Assembly (NCBI RefSeq): GCF_037083825.1
Contig: NZ_JBAPLU010000014.1
Coordinates: 41,967 to 105,966, forward strand
Length of the DNA stretch: 64,000 bases
From: Klenkia sesuvii
Lineage (GTDB): Bacteria; Actinomycetota; Actinomycetes; Mycobacteriales; Geodermatophilaceae
Reading direction: 5' to 3'
Shown: piece after piece, positions 1 through 9,219 of the stretch
Numbering within the stretch: position 1 is the first letter of the stretch
How the letters are laid out: the number at the start of each line of letters is the position of its first letter
Program-made: the position numbers and the translations under genes
Notes under the pieces: model-generated
Told to the model about the DNA's origin: nothing
The model's input: only the letters and a program-made list of their open reading frames with translations
The model's database searches: none

Positions 1-103
1 CGCCAGCTCCGCCGCCGTGGTCGCCCCGGGGGCGCCGGTCGAGCAGGACCAGCCGGCCGCCGCGGCCGTCCAGCAGGCCCCGCTGGAGGCCGCCGCCCCC
101 TGA
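1..103 (+). CDS. C-terminal tail of a truncated upstream protein
   Basis: An open frame enters from the left edge (codons in phase with base 2) and stops at TGA 101-103. The 33 visible residues are Ala/Pro/Gln-rich with no recognisable domain, typical of a low-complexity C-terminal tail. The family cannot be identified. Codon third positions are almost all G or C, as in real genes here, which supports coding. Confidence 0.5.
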   Translation, partial: ASSAAVVAPGAPVEQDQPAAAAVQQAPLEAAAP

Positions 104-133
104 CGCCGGCTGCCCCACCGCAGCCGGTCGCGG

Positions 134-283
134 TCAGCGGTCGACGAGCTCCGGGGACAGCGCCCGCTCCACCGACCGGCGCACGGCGTCGTTGCGGCTG
201 GCGACGTGCAGGGCCGCACCCAGCCAGAGGCCCGCAGCGCACGCGAGCACCATCCACACGGTGGTGAGCCAGAGCCACATCAT
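134..283 (-). CDS. 49-aa single-pass membrane protein, unknown function
   Basis: This short gene reads from ATG 283 to TGA 134. A GAGGT ribosome site lies about 5 bases upstream of the second of two adjacent ATGs. The product opens with a Trp/Leu/Val/Ala-rich hydrophobic helix (residues 2-25) and ends in a charged, soluble stretch rich in Arg, Glu and Asp. That layout fits a small inner-membrane protein with a cytoplasmic tail. No family is recognised. It is divergent from the c-di-GMP operon that starts at 430, so the 146 bp between them should hold both promoters. Confidence 0.55.
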   Translation of the reverse strand: MMWLWLTTVWMVLACAAGLWLGAALHVASRNDAVRRSVERALSPELVDR

Positions 284-429
284 CGGGACCTCGCCGGTAC
301 TGCGTCGCAGGAGTGGCCGTCAGTGTGCCCCGCGCGGGGCCGGCGTACACGTCGACGCACCCGACCCCGTCGGGTGAGGATGCGCGGCGCGCGCTCAACC
401 GCCCGACCGCCCCGACCGAGGCTGGTTGC

Positions 430-3129
430 GTGACCCCTCGTCCCACCGCGCCCGCACCCCGGGTGCCGGTCCGCCCCCGGTCGGTGGCCGGCGCGGGCGC
501 GCTGCTGGGCGCGGGCACCGTGGTGACGGCGTTCCTCCCGAACCCCTGGGACGACCTGGGGGTCGGGGCCTGCGCGGTCCTGGCCTTCGCCGGCGCGCTG
601 CTCGTCGGGGTGCCGGCCGGCCGGCGCAGTGCCCACCCCGCCGTGTGGGGCCGGTTCGTGGCTGCCCTGTTCGTGGCCGGCACGGGGGCCTTCGTGGCCC
701 TGCACGTGCCCGGCTCCACCGTCCCGATGACCGTTGGGGCGCTGCCGGGGATGCTGCTCACCGTGCCGGCCGGGCTCCGGCTGCTGCCCGCCCGCGTCCG
801 GCAGCGCGTGCGGTCCCAGCTGGTGACCTCGCTGCTGCTGTTCCTCGTCGGCTGCATGCTCTGCGAACTGGCCGTCTTCGAGCTGGTCGCCCGGCGGCGC
901 CTGGGCGTCGACTCCGTCTTCGACGTCTCGCTCGTGTGCCTGGGCGCCACCCTGGCGCTCACGGTGGCCATCGGGCTGCTGGTCGTCTCGGCCACCTCGG
1001 GCGGGCTGCGCCGGGTCGCTGCCCTGGCGCTGACCAGCCAGTCCTGCATCGGCGTCGCCCTGGTGCTCATGGCCTTCTCCGACGAGCAGCGGGCCTCCAC
1101 ACCCCCGCTCGTGGCCACCACGGTCTGCGCGATCACCGGGCTGACGCTGCTCGTGACGGCCGCGCAGCTGGACCGCGCACCGTGCACGCCGGTCGGCGAG
1201 GACACCGCACCCGGGCTGGTCACCGCCGTCCTCCCGCACCTCACGGCCACCTGCGGCGGGCTGCTGCTGCTCGTCGGCGTCCTGGTCTCCGGGCGCCTCG
1301 GCGTCGCCCAGGCCGTGCTCGCCGCCGTCGGCCTCCTGCTGCTGACCGCCCACCAGGCCCTCACCTGGCGCGAGGGCCAGGAGATGACCAGCCGGCTGCA
1401 GCGCAGCGAGGCATACTTCCGCACCGTGGTCCGCGCCGCCGTCGACCCGGTGATCATCCTCGACGAGTCGCTGGCCATCACCTGGTCGTCCCCTGCGTTC
1501 ACCGCGCTGCTGGGCCGGGGGCCCGAGCGCCTGGTGGGGGCCGACGTCCGGGTCGCCGTCCACCCCGACGACCGGCCCGCGCTCACCACGGGCCTGCTGG
1601 CCCCGCAGCACGAGGAGGACCGTGACGGCCGCCAGGTGACCGCCCGCGTGCGGCACGACGACGGCCGCTGGCGCCTGCTGCAGGCCCGGGTGCGCGACCT
1701 GCGCGACGACCCCGACGTCGGGGCGCTGGTGCTGTACTGCCGCGACATCACCCGCGACGCCGCCGGGGACGTCACCGGTGACGCCGCCCGCGAGGACGGC
1801 ACCCCGGCCTGGACGGGCACCGCGCTCGGCGCCACCGACGCCACCACCGGCCTGCCCGACCGCAGCGCCCTGGTCGCCCAGCTGGCCGACCTGGCCCGCA
1901 CCCGCACCCCGGCGGCCCTGGTCGGCCTGCGGGTGAGCGGGCTCGCCGACACCCACCGCGGTGCCGCCGCGCCGCCCGAGGTCCTCCTCGACCTGGCTGG
2001 ACGCTTCTCCCGCGTGCTGCGCACCGACGACCAGCTCTACCGCACCGGCCCGCAGGAGTTCGCGGTGCTGCTGACCGGCAGCACCAGCGACGCGGAGTCC
2101 CTCGCCCACCGGCTGGTCGGCACGGTGCCGGCCGACCTGCCCCTGCACGGGCTGCGGCTGTCGGCCTCGGCCGGCACCACCAGCCTGGACGACGGCGACA
2201 CCGAGCCGGTGCAGGTGCTGCGCCGCGCCGCCATGGCCGTCGAGAGCGCCCGCGCGGCCGGCCCGGGCCGGGTCCGCCGGCACTCCGTCGCCTCGCTGAT
2301 CGCCCAGAACCGGCGGGACGCCCTGCGGGCCGACCTCGCACTGGCCCTCGAGCGGGATGAGCTGCGCCTGGTCCACCAGCCCGTCGTCGACCTCGCCCTG
2401 CAGCGCGCCAGCTCGGTCGAGGCCCTCATTCGCTGGCAGCACCCCACGTGGGGCGCCGTCTCCCCCGCCGAGTTCATCCCGCTGGCCGAGGAGTCGACCG
2501 CCGTGGTCGAGCTGGGCCGCTGGGCGCTGCGCACGGCCACCACGCAGGTGGCCGCCCTGCAGCGACCCGACCTGGCGGTCGCGGTCAACGTCGCGGCCCG
2601 GCACGTGCGCAGCGGCCACCTGCTCGCCGACGTGCGCGACGCGCTGGACCGGAGCGGGCTGCCCGCCCGCCGGTTGACCCTGGAGCTCACCGAGTCGGTG
2701 CTGCTCGACGACGCGCACGTGACCGACGAGCTGGCGGCCCTGCGCCGGCTCGGGGTGCGCATCGCCGTCGACGACTTCGGCACCGGGTGGTCGTCGCTGG
2801 CCTACCTCGTCGGCCTTCCCATCGACGTGCTCAAGATGGACCGGCAGTTCCTGGCCTCCCTCGGCGACGACCCGCGCCGCCAGGCGCTGTGCCGCTCGGT
2901 GCTGCACCTGGGCACCAGCCTCGGCCTCGACGTCGTGGTGGAGGGCGTGGAGACCGCCCGCGAGCTGCAGCTCCTGCGCGGCATGGGGCACCGCTTCGTG
3001 CAGGGCTTCCTCCTCGCCCGGCCCACCGAGGTCGACGTGCTGGACCGCGTGCTCGACGACGTCCCGTTCGCGCTGACCGACGCAGGTGACTGCTCGGTGG
3101 ACCGCGTCGGTCACGGGGTGGTCCGGTGA
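430..3129 (+). CDS. Membrane c-di-GMP phosphodiesterase (PAS - degenerate GGDEF - EAL)
   Basis: The roughly 899-residue protein has about eight hydrophobic helices (residues 15-330), a PAS domain (345-440), a GGDEF-fold domain (470-620) and a C-terminal EAL domain (630-885). The GGDEF signature is degenerate (GPQEF near residue 540), so cyclase activity is unlikely. The EAL domain keeps what catalysis needs: SVEALIRW near 663, ELTES, DDFGTG near 780, the Lys in LKMDRQF, EGVE and QGF. It should hydrolyse c-di-GMP to pGpG at the membrane, with the dead GGDEF possibly sensing GTP. The start is placed at GTG 430 because the upstream in-frame extension to 313 reads like noncoding sequence. Its stop overlaps the next start (GTGA). 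Confidence 0.9.
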   Translation: MTPRPTAPAPRVPVRPRSVAGAGALLGAGTVVTAFLPNPWDDLGVGACAVLAFAGALLVGVPAGRRSAHPAVWGRFVAALFVAGTGAFVALHVPGSTVPMTVGALPGMLLTVPAGLRLLPARVRQRVRSQLVTSLLLFLVGCMLCELAVFELVARRRLGVDSVFDVSLVCLGATLALTVAIGLLVVSATSGGLRRVAALALTSQSCIGVALVLMAFSDEQRASTPPLVATTVCAITGLTLLVTAAQLDRAPCTPVGEDTAPGLVTAVLPHLTATCGGLLLLVGVLVSGRLGVAQAVLAAVGLLLLTAHQALTWREGQEMTSRLQRSEAYFRTVVRAAVDPVIILDESLAITWSSPAFTALLGRGPERLVGADVRVAVHPDDRPALTTGLLAPQHEEDRDGRQVTARVRHDDGRWRLLQARVRDLRDDPDVGALVLYCRDITRDAAGDVTGDAAREDGTPAWTGTALGATDATTGLPDRSALVAQLADLARTRTPAALVGLRVSGLADTHRGAAAPPEVLLDLAGRFSRVLRTDDQLYRTGPQEFAVLLTGSTSDAESLAHRLVGTVPADLPLHGLRLSASAGTTSLDDGDTEPVQVLRRAAMAVESARAAGPGRVRRHSVASLIAQNRRDALRADLALALERDELRLVHQPVVDLALQRASSVEALIRWQHPTWGAVSPAEFIPLAEESTAVVELGRWALRTATTQVAALQRPDLAVAVNVAARHVRSGHLLADVRDALDRSGLPARRLTLELTESVLLDDAHVTDELAALRRLGVRIAVDDFGTGWSSLAYLVGLPIDVLKMDRQFLASLGDDPRRQALCRSVLHLGTSLGLDVVVEGVETARELQLLRGMGHRFVQGFLLARPTEVDVLDRVLDDVPFALTDAGDCSVDRVGHGVVR

Positions 3130-5705
3130 GCGGGCCGGTGCGCGCGGGCGCCGTGCCGCTGCTGCTGGGGCTGGTCGCCGTCGGGCTGTCGCTGCCGATG
3201 ACCCCGCCCAGCGGGATCGGGTTCCAGGCCGACAACACCGTGCTGGCCGTGCTGTCGGCCGTGGCTGCCGTCCGCGCCGCGCGGGCCGCGCGCGGACGGA
3301 CCGGGCGGTGGGCGGTGGTCGGTCGGGCCATGACCGGGGTGCTGGCGCTCTTCGCGCTGGCCTGCGCGATCACCGGCAGTGGCGTCGCGGGCGCCTTCGG
3401 GGTGGCCGGCATCGGCGACGTGCTGCTGGCACCGGTGCTCGTGGTCCCGCTGGTCGTGTGCGGCATCCTGGCCCGGCAGTCGAGCACGGCCGGCTGGACC
3501 GCCATGGCCGTCGACGCCGGCGCCGTGGTGCTGGCCCTCTGGGTGGTCACCGACGTGCTGGCCCTGCACGCCCCCGACCAGCCGCAGAGCCCCGGGCCGG
3601 TGGTGCTCGGCTACGTCGCGTACGCGGTGGTCGCCGTCGGGCTCTCCGGGGCGCTGTGCGCGGTGACCACCCGCGACCTGCAGCTGTCGGCGACCGCGAT
3701 GGTCGTGGCCGGGGTCTCGATCGCCGTCGCCGCCGCCATGCTCGCCATCGGCATCGACCGGCCGACCCTGTTCTGGCAGGCCGTCGGCGACGTGGCCATC
3801 GTCGTGGCGCTCGAGGCGTGCGTCGTCGGCGTCCGCGGCCTGCCCCGCAGCGCCCGGGCCGCCGACGACCCCACCGGCCGCAGCCCCCGCGTCGTGCCCG
3901 CCGGCCTGGTGGTCACCGTGGTCTCGCTGTGCGGGCTGCCCGTCGCCCTGGTCGTCGCCGCCGCGCGCGGCCAGCAGCTCAGCACCGCCGCCCAGCTCGC
4001 CGCCGCCGGCGTCGTCCTGGCACTGCTGGTGCGCAGCACGCTGCGGATCCGCACCAGCTCCCGGCTGGTCGCCGAGGTGGTGCGCAACGAGGAGGAGCTG
4101 CGCAGCCTGGTCGAGGGCAGCCGCGACGGCGTGGTCATCGTCGACGACGCACTACGGGTGCAGTTCGCCTCGCCCGCCGCCCGCGCGCTGCTCGGCCTGC
4201 CCGACGTCGACGCCGGCCGCACCGCCCCCGACCCGCACCAGCCCGGCCCACACCTGCCCGACCTGCTGGTCCCCGCCGACCGCCCCCGGGCGACCGCCGA
4301 GCTGCGCAGCGGCGCCACCGCCCTGCTGCACCTGCGGGTGCCCGGTCCCGACCGGCCCGTCGAGCTCGAGGCCTCCCTGCACCGCAGCGCCGGCGCCGGC
4401 CGCCGCGTGCTGCACCTGCGCGACGTCACCGTGCGGCGGCGACGCGAGCGCGAGCTCGAGCGCATGGCCTACACCGACCACCTCACCCAGCTGCCCAACC
4501 GGGCCCAGCTGCACCGCGAGCTGACCGGGCCGGCCGGCACCCGCAGCCTGCTGGTCCTCGACCTCGACGGGTTCAAGGCGGTCAACGACACCGCCGGGCA
4601 CGAGGCCGGCGACCAGCTGCTGGTGGAGGTCGCCCTGCGGCTGCGCACCGTCGTCCGCGACGTCGACCTGGTCTGCCGGCTCGGCGGCGACGAGTTCGCG
4701 GTCCTGGTCGCCGGCGACCTGCCCCAGGCCCTGGAGGCCGCCCAGCGCGTCGTCGACGTCATGGCGCTGCCGCACCGCGCCGCCGGGCGGACCTTCGCCA
4801 TCGGCGCCAGCGTCGGGGTCGCCCCGGTCGGCGCGCACGGCGGCCAGGTCGCCTTCCGCGAGGCCGACGCCGCACTGCGGATGGCCAAGGCCGCCGGCAA
4901 GGGCTGCGTGCGGGTGCTCGACGACGCACCGGTCGACCCCGACGACACCCTGACCGCAGCCCTCGCCGAGGGGCGGGTCGAGGTGCGGTACAGCGTCACC
5001 GGCGCCGCCGGGGACCAGCTCCGCTCGGTGCACGCCGAGCCGTTCTGGCTGCACCGCGTCTCCGGGGCACGCCCGCCCGCCGAGACCTGGGCCGCCGCGG
5101 TGCGCGAGGGCTGCGCGACCGAGCTGGTCACCCACGTGGTGGACCGCGGCTCCCGCGAGGTGGCCCCGCTGCCCCGGCTGCGGTTGCTCGCCGTCGACCT
5201 GCCCGCCGGGGACCTGGACGCCGGCCGGCTGGCCGACGGCGTCCGGCGCTCGCTGACCGGGACCGGTCTGCCCGGGACGTCGCTGTCGCTGGCCCTCCGC
5301 GAGGAGGCGCTGCAGACCTCCTCGCCCGCCCTGCGCACCACCCTGCGCGAGCTGCACGCCCTCGGCGTGCGGATCTGCCTCGACGACTACGGCCTGGGCC
5401 AGACCATCCACGCCCACCTGGCCCGCGTCCCGCTGACCAGCGTGCGCATCGACGTCGCGGCCCTCGGGGCCCGCGGCGACGACGACCGCACCGAGCGCGC
5501 CGTCCGGGCGGTCGTGGCCACCTGCGCGGCCTACGGGCTGGACACCGTGGCGCACGGGGTGTCCCCGGGCCCCGTGCTGGACGCCGTGCTGGCCGCCGGG
5601 GTGCGCACCGTGCGCACCCGCGACGATCTGCGGCACGTCCCGCTGGCCCGGGTGCAGCAGGAGCTCGGGCCGGACCCGGAGGCCGCGCGGATACTGGCCC
5701 GGTGA
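3126..5705 (+). CDS. Membrane diguanylate cyclase with degenerate EAL domain
   Basis: The 859-residue protein starts at a GTG overlapping the previous stop. It has about eight to nine hydrophobic helices (residues 8-310), a PAS-like segment (320-435), a GGDEF domain (440-600) and an EAL-fold C-terminus. The GGDEF site is intact (RLGGDEF near 519), with an RxxD inhibitory site (RDVD) five residues before GGDEF, so it should make c-di-GMP with product feedback. The EAL part lacks the EAL tripeptide (AEPFWLH instead) and the EGVE Glu, and CLDDYG replaces DDFG, so hydrolysis is unlikely. It mirrors its upstream neighbour, which has the opposite active and dead halves. Confidence 0.9.
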   Translation: MSGPVRAGAVPLLLGLVAVGLSLPMTPPSGIGFQADNTVLAVLSAVAAVRAARAARGRTGRWAVVGRAMTGVLALFALACAITGSGVAGAFGVAGIGDVLLAPVLVVPLVVCGILARQSSTAGWTAMAVDAGAVVLALWVVTDVLALHAPDQPQSPGPVVLGYVAYAVVAVGLSGALCAVTTRDLQLSATAMVVAGVSIAVAAAMLAIGIDRPTLFWQAVGDVAIVVALEACVVGVRGLPRSARAADDPTGRSPRVVPAGLVVTVVSLCGLPVALVVAAARGQQLSTAAQLAAAGVVLALLVRSTLRIRTSSRLVAEVVRNEEELRSLVEGSRDGVVIVDDALRVQFASPAARALLGLPDVDAGRTAPDPHQPGPHLPDLLVPADRPRATAELRSGATALLHLRVPGPDRPVELEASLHRSAGAGRRVLHLRDVTVRRRRERELERMAYTDHLTQLPNRAQLHRELTGPAGTRSLLVLDLDGFKAVNDTAGHEAGDQLLVEVALRLRTVVRDVDLVCRLGGDEFAVLVAGDLPQALEAAQRVVDVMALPHRAAGRTFAIGASVGVAPVGAHGGQVAFREADAALRMAKAAGKGCVRVLDDAPVDPDDTLTAALAEGRVEVRYSVTGAAGDQLRSVHAEPFWLHRVSGARPPAETWAAAVREGCATELVTHVVDRGSREVAPLPRLRLLAVDLPAGDLDAGRLADGVRRSLTGTGLPGTSLSLALREEALQTSSPALRTTLRELHALGVRICLDDYGLGQTIHAHLARVPLTSVRIDVAALGARGDDDRTERAVRAVVATCAAYGLDTVAHGVSPGPVLDAVLAAGVRTVRTRDDLRHVPLARVQQELGPDPEAARILAR

Positions 5706-6466
5706 CGCTCACGTTCCTCGGGCACTCCACGGTCCGGGTCGAGCTCGCCGGGCGCACCGTGCTGACCGATCCGCTGCTCACCGGCCGGGTCGGCCCGCTG
5801 CGCCGGGTCGTCCCCCCGCTGCCCCCGCCGACCTGGGCCGGGGTCGACCTGGTGCTGCTCAGCCACCTGCACGGCGACCACCTCCACCTGCCCTCCCTGC
5901 GCCTGCTGGGCCGGGGCACCCCCGTGGTCGTCCCCCGCGGCGCCGGCCGGTGGCTGCGCGGCAAGGGGTTCACCGACGTCACCGAGCTCGCCCCCGGGCA
6001 GGAGCTGACCGACGGCGGGCTCACCGTCACCGGGGTGCCCGCCGACCACAGCGGCCACCGGTGGGGGCCGCGGTCGACGCACGGGCCCGACGCCGCGGCC
6101 ATGGGCCACCTGGTCACCGGCGACGGGACGACGGTCTACGCCGCGGGCGACACCGACGTGCTGCCCGGGATGGCCGACCTCGGGCCGGTCGACGTCGCGC
6201 TGTTGCCCGTGTGGGGCTGGGGCACCACCCTGGGACCGGGCCACATGGACCCGGCCGGGGCCGCCCTGGCGTGCTCCCTGCTGCGCCCGCGGGCCGCCGT
6301 CCCGGTGCACTGGGGCACCCTCGCGCTGCCCGGCGTCGCCGGGACCCGCCGCATGCGGTCGCTGCTGGTCGACCCGCCCCGGCGGTTCGCCGCCGACGTC
6401 GCCGCCGCCGACCTGGCCACCCGGGTGCTGGTCACCGAGCCGGGCCACCGGGTGGCCTGGCCGTGA
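5702..6466 (+). CDS. MBL-fold metal-dependent hydrolase (UlaG-like)
   Basis: The 254-residue protein belongs to the metallo-beta-lactamase superfamily. The metal-binding motif HLHGDH lies near residues 54-59, and further ligands are visible in the DHSGH, AGDTD and VHWGT segments. This layout resembles the UlaG/RomA branch (L-ascorbate-6-phosphate lactonase or N-acyl-phosphatidylethanolamine phosphodiesterase relatives). GTG 5702 is chosen because it overlaps the preceding TGA and the protein then begins directly with the first beta strand (TLTFLGHST). Co-transcription with DedA and phosphodiesterase genes suggests a membrane-lipid or nucleotide role, but the substrate is unknown. Confidence 0.85.
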   Translation: MTLTFLGHSTVRVELAGRTVLTDPLLTGRVGPLRRVVPPLPPPTWAGVDLVLLSHLHGDHLHLPSLRLLGRGTPVVVPRGAGRWLRGKGFTDVTELAPGQELTDGGLTVTGVPADHSGHRWGPRSTHGPDAAAMGHLVTGDGTTVYAAGDTDVLPGMADLGPVDVALLPVWGWGTTLGPGHMDPAGAALACSLLRPRAAVPVHWGTLALPGVAGTRRMRSLLVDPPRRFAADVAAADLATRVLVTEPGHRVAWP

Positions 6467-7056
6467 GCGCCCAGGTGCTCGCCTCCGGCTGGACCGACAG
6501 CAGCTCGCTCGGCTACCCCGTGCTGTTCGGCGGCGTGCTGCTCGGCTCGCTGGTGCCCGTGGTGCCCACCGGGCCGCTGCTGTCCGTGGCCGCCGCGGTC
6601 GCCATGACCACCGACCGGCTGGACATCGCCGTCGTGCTGCTGCTGGCCGTGCTCGCTGCCTTCGTCGGCGACGTCGTGACCTTCTCGGTGGCCCGCTTCG
6701 GCGGGCCCTCGGCCGTCCGCTGGATGACCCGCGGCCAGCACGCCGACCGGTTGACCGAGGTTCGCGAGCAGTTCCGGGTGCACGGCTGGCAGATCGTCGT
6801 CGTCGGCCGGCTGGTGCCCGCCGGCCGCATCCCCGTGCTGGTCGCCGCCGGGGCGCTGGCCTACCCCTGGCGGCGGCTGCTGCCGGCCTCGCTGGCCGCG
6901 GCCACGCTCTGGGCGGTCGCCTACGCCCTGCTCGGGGTGGTCAGCGGCGGCATCGCCGACTCCCCCCTGGTGGCCGTCGGCATCGCCACCGCCCTGGTGC
7001 TCGCCGTCGGCCTGGTCACCAACCTCGTGGCCCGCCGACGCCGGTCCCGACGGTGA
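6463..7056 (+). CDS. DedA-family (SNARE-associated/VTT) membrane protein
   Basis: The 197-residue integral membrane protein has a VTT/DedA domain, including the conserved GRLVPAGRIPVLVAAG stretch, a variant of the F-R-F-x-P-G-x-R motif, near residue 115. About five hydrophobic segments are visible. DedA proteins act as proton-coupled lipid flippases or scramblases, some of them recycling undecaprenyl phosphate. The first Arg of the motif is kept; the Gly after Pro is replaced by Ala-Gly. The start at GTG 6463 overlaps the hydrolase stop and its own stop overlaps the next start, so translation is probably coupled. Confidence 0.85.
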   Translation: MSAQVLASGWTDSSSLGYPVLFGGVLLGSLVPVVPTGPLLSVAAAVAMTTDRLDIAVVLLLAVLAAFVGDVVTFSVARFGGPSAVRWMTRGQHADRLTEVREQFRVHGWQIVVVGRLVPAGRIPVLVAAGALAYPWRRLLPASLAAATLWAVAYALLGVVSGGIADSPLVAVGIATALVLAVGLVTNLVARRRRSRR

Positions 7057-9179
7057 CGCCCCCGGTCCAGCCACCCGGGCGGGTGCTGACCGGCGGGCGG
7101 TTGATCGCCCGGGTGCTGCTGGTCTGGACGCTGACCACCGGCGCCCTGCTGCTGCTGGACCGCTGGCTGACCGGGTTCGCGATGACCGGGTGGTGGCAGC
7201 CGCCGGTGGCCGCGCTGATGCTGGGCGTGCTGGCCGGGGTGGTGTGGCCGCTGCTCATGCGGGTCGCGCTGCCGCTGGCCTTCTTCACCCTCGGCCTGGG
7301 CGGCTTCGTGGTGCTCGGCGCCGGGGTGCTGGGCATCTTCACCGCCATCCCCGGCGTCGAGGTCACCTCGTTCGCCACCTCGGTGGTCGTCGCGGTGTCG
7401 ATGGCCGGGGTCGCCGCCGTCATCAGCAGCCTGCTGGCCATCGACGAGGACGAGCTGTTCTTCCGCCGCGCCCGTCGCCGCGGCTCGGCCGGCGACGCCA
7501 CCGAGGTCCCCGGGGTGTTGTTCCTGCAGGTGGACGGCCTCAGCCACGCCACCGCGCAGCGCGCGGTCCGCGACGGCACGATGCCCACCCTGGCCGCCTG
7601 GCTGCGGGGCGGCAGCCACCGGCTCACCTCGTGGCACACCGACTGGAGCTCCCAGACGGGGGCCAGCGTGTGCGGCATCCTGCACGGCTCCAACCACGAC
7701 GTCGTCGGGTTCCGCTGGTACGAGAAGGACCGCGACCGCGTCGTCACCGTCTCCCACCCCGAGGACGCCGCCCTGGTGGAGGCCCGGCACAGCGACGGCG
7801 GCGGGCTACTGGCCCCCGACGGCGCCGGGCGGGGCAACCTGTTCACCGGCGACGCCCGGCACGTCTCCCTGACCATGAGCTCGCTGGCCGTCGTCGTCCC
7901 GCGCGGCTCGCGGCGCGACCGGCGGGGCCGGGACCGGGTGGGCGCCGGCTACTACGCCTACTTCGCCAACCCGGTCAACGCGCTGCGCACCCTGGTCGCC
8001 GCGCTGGTCGACGTCGTCCGGGAGCTGGTGGCCGCCGGCCGGCAGCGCCGGGCCGACGTCCGCCCGCGCATCGACCGCGGCGGGCTGTACCCGCTGGCCC
8101 GCCCCGGCACGACGGTCATCGCCCGCGACGTCGTGGTGGCCGCCCTCATCGAGGACATGCTGGCCGGCCGGCCCGTGGCCTACGCCGACTTCGTGGGCTA
8201 CGACGAGGTGGCCCACCACTCGGGCATCGAGCGCTTCGACACACTGGCGGTGCTGCGCTCGATCGACCAGCAGATCGGCCGGCTGTGGCGGGCCACGCAG
8301 CTCGCGCCGCGGCCCTACCACCTGGTCTGCCTCTCCGACCACGGCCAGACCCAGGGCGAGTCGTTCGCCGACCGGTTCGGCGAGACCGTCGAGCAGCTGG
8401 TCGGCCGGTTGTGCGGCGACCCCGGTGACGACCGGCGGCGCGGCCGGTCGGGCGCGGCCGAGGGCTGGCAGGCCGCCGCCGTCGTCGCCGAGGCGACCAG
8501 CGGCCCGGGCCTGGTGGCCCGCCGGCTGCGCGACCGGGTGGAGCGGGCCGGGTCCACCGAGCACACGGCCCGCGACCCGGTCGGCGAGCCCGGCCGCGCG
8601 GCCCGGGTGGCGCCGGGCGTGGTGTGCGTCGTCAGCGGCCACACCGCGATGGTGTCGTTCACCGACCTGCCCGGCCGGGCGACGATCGAGCAGGTCGAGC
8701 GCCGCTGGCCCCACCTGCTGCCCAGCCTGGTCGACCACCCCGGCGTCGGCTTCGTGCTGGTGCACTCCGCCGAGTTCGGCCCGGTCGTGCTCGGCCGCGA
8801 CGGCCTGCACCGCCTGGACTCCGGCGTCGTCGTGGGCACCGACCCGCTCGCCCCCTACGGCCCGCACGCCGCCCGCCTCGTCGCCCGGACGTCGACCTTC
8901 CCGCACTGCGCCGACCTGATGGTCAACAGCCGCTTCGACCCGACGACGGAGGAGGCCTCGGCCTTCGAGCCGCACGTGGGCTCGCACGGCGGCCTGGGCG
9001 GCCCCCAGCAGCACGCGTTCCTGCTCCACCCGGCCTCCTTCGCCGACCCCGGCGAGGTGGTGGGCGCCGAGCACCTGCACCGGGTGCTGCGCGGCTGGCT
9101 GACCGACCTGGGCCATCCCGACCCGCGCGCCACCTCCCCTGACCCCGCCTTCGACCCCGAGGGCGCACCCCCGCGCTGA
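7053..9179 (+). CDS. Membrane-anchored phosphodiesterase/pyrophosphatase of the alkaline phosphatase superfamily
   Basis: The first 140 residues of this 708-aa protein hold four hydrophobic helices of the phage-holin-like/Mistic type. The rest is a type I phosphodiesterase/nucleotide pyrophosphatase fold. A metal-binding Asp (LQVDG), a probable Thr nucleophile in SSQTGAS, DFVGYDEVAHHSG and LSDHGQTQG supply the expected two-metal site, and a late H-G-G (SHGGLGG) supplies the last ligand. It likely cleaves phosphodiester or pyrophosphate bonds of a lipid or nucleotide near the membrane. It is the last gene of the overlapping operon. The GTG start overlaps the DedA stop. Confidence 0.85.
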   Translation: MTPPVQPPGRVLTGGRLIARVLLVWTLTTGALLLLDRWLTGFAMTGWWQPPVAALMLGVLAGVVWPLLMRVALPLAFFTLGLGGFVVLGAGVLGIFTAIPGVEVTSFATSVVVAVSMAGVAAVISSLLAIDEDELFFRRARRRGSAGDATEVPGVLFLQVDGLSHATAQRAVRDGTMPTLAAWLRGGSHRLTSWHTDWSSQTGASVCGILHGSNHDVVGFRWYEKDRDRVVTVSHPEDAALVEARHSDGGGLLAPDGAGRGNLFTGDARHVSLTMSSLAVVVPRGSRRDRRGRDRVGAGYYAYFANPVNALRTLVAALVDVVRELVAAGRQRRADVRPRIDRGGLYPLARPGTTVIARDVVVAALIEDMLAGRPVAYADFVGYDEVAHHSGIERFDTLAVLRSIDQQIGRLWRATQLAPRPYHLVCLSDHGQTQGESFADRFGETVEQLVGRLCGDPGDDRRRGRSGAAEGWQAAAVVAEATSGPGLVARRLRDRVERAGSTEHTARDPVGEPGRAARVAPGVVCVVSGHTAMVSFTDLPGRATIEQVERRWPHLLPSLVDHPGVGFVLVHSAEFGPVVLGRDGLHRLDSGVVVGTDPLAPYGPHAARLVARTSTFPHCADLMVNSRFDPTTEEASAFEPHVGSHGGLGGPQQHAFLLHPASFADPGEVVGAEHLHRVLRGWLTDLGHPDPRATSPDPAFDPEGAPPR

Positions 9180-9219
9180 CCTGCTCAAGGACCGGGCACC
9201 GCCGTCCGATCAGGGAGGT

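Noticed and set aside
280..3114. 944-aa open frame on the minus strand
   Set aside because: It is the antisense shadow of the EAL protein. Its His/Gln/Gly/Val-rich composition is the usual artefact of GC-rich codon bias, and no domain is seen.
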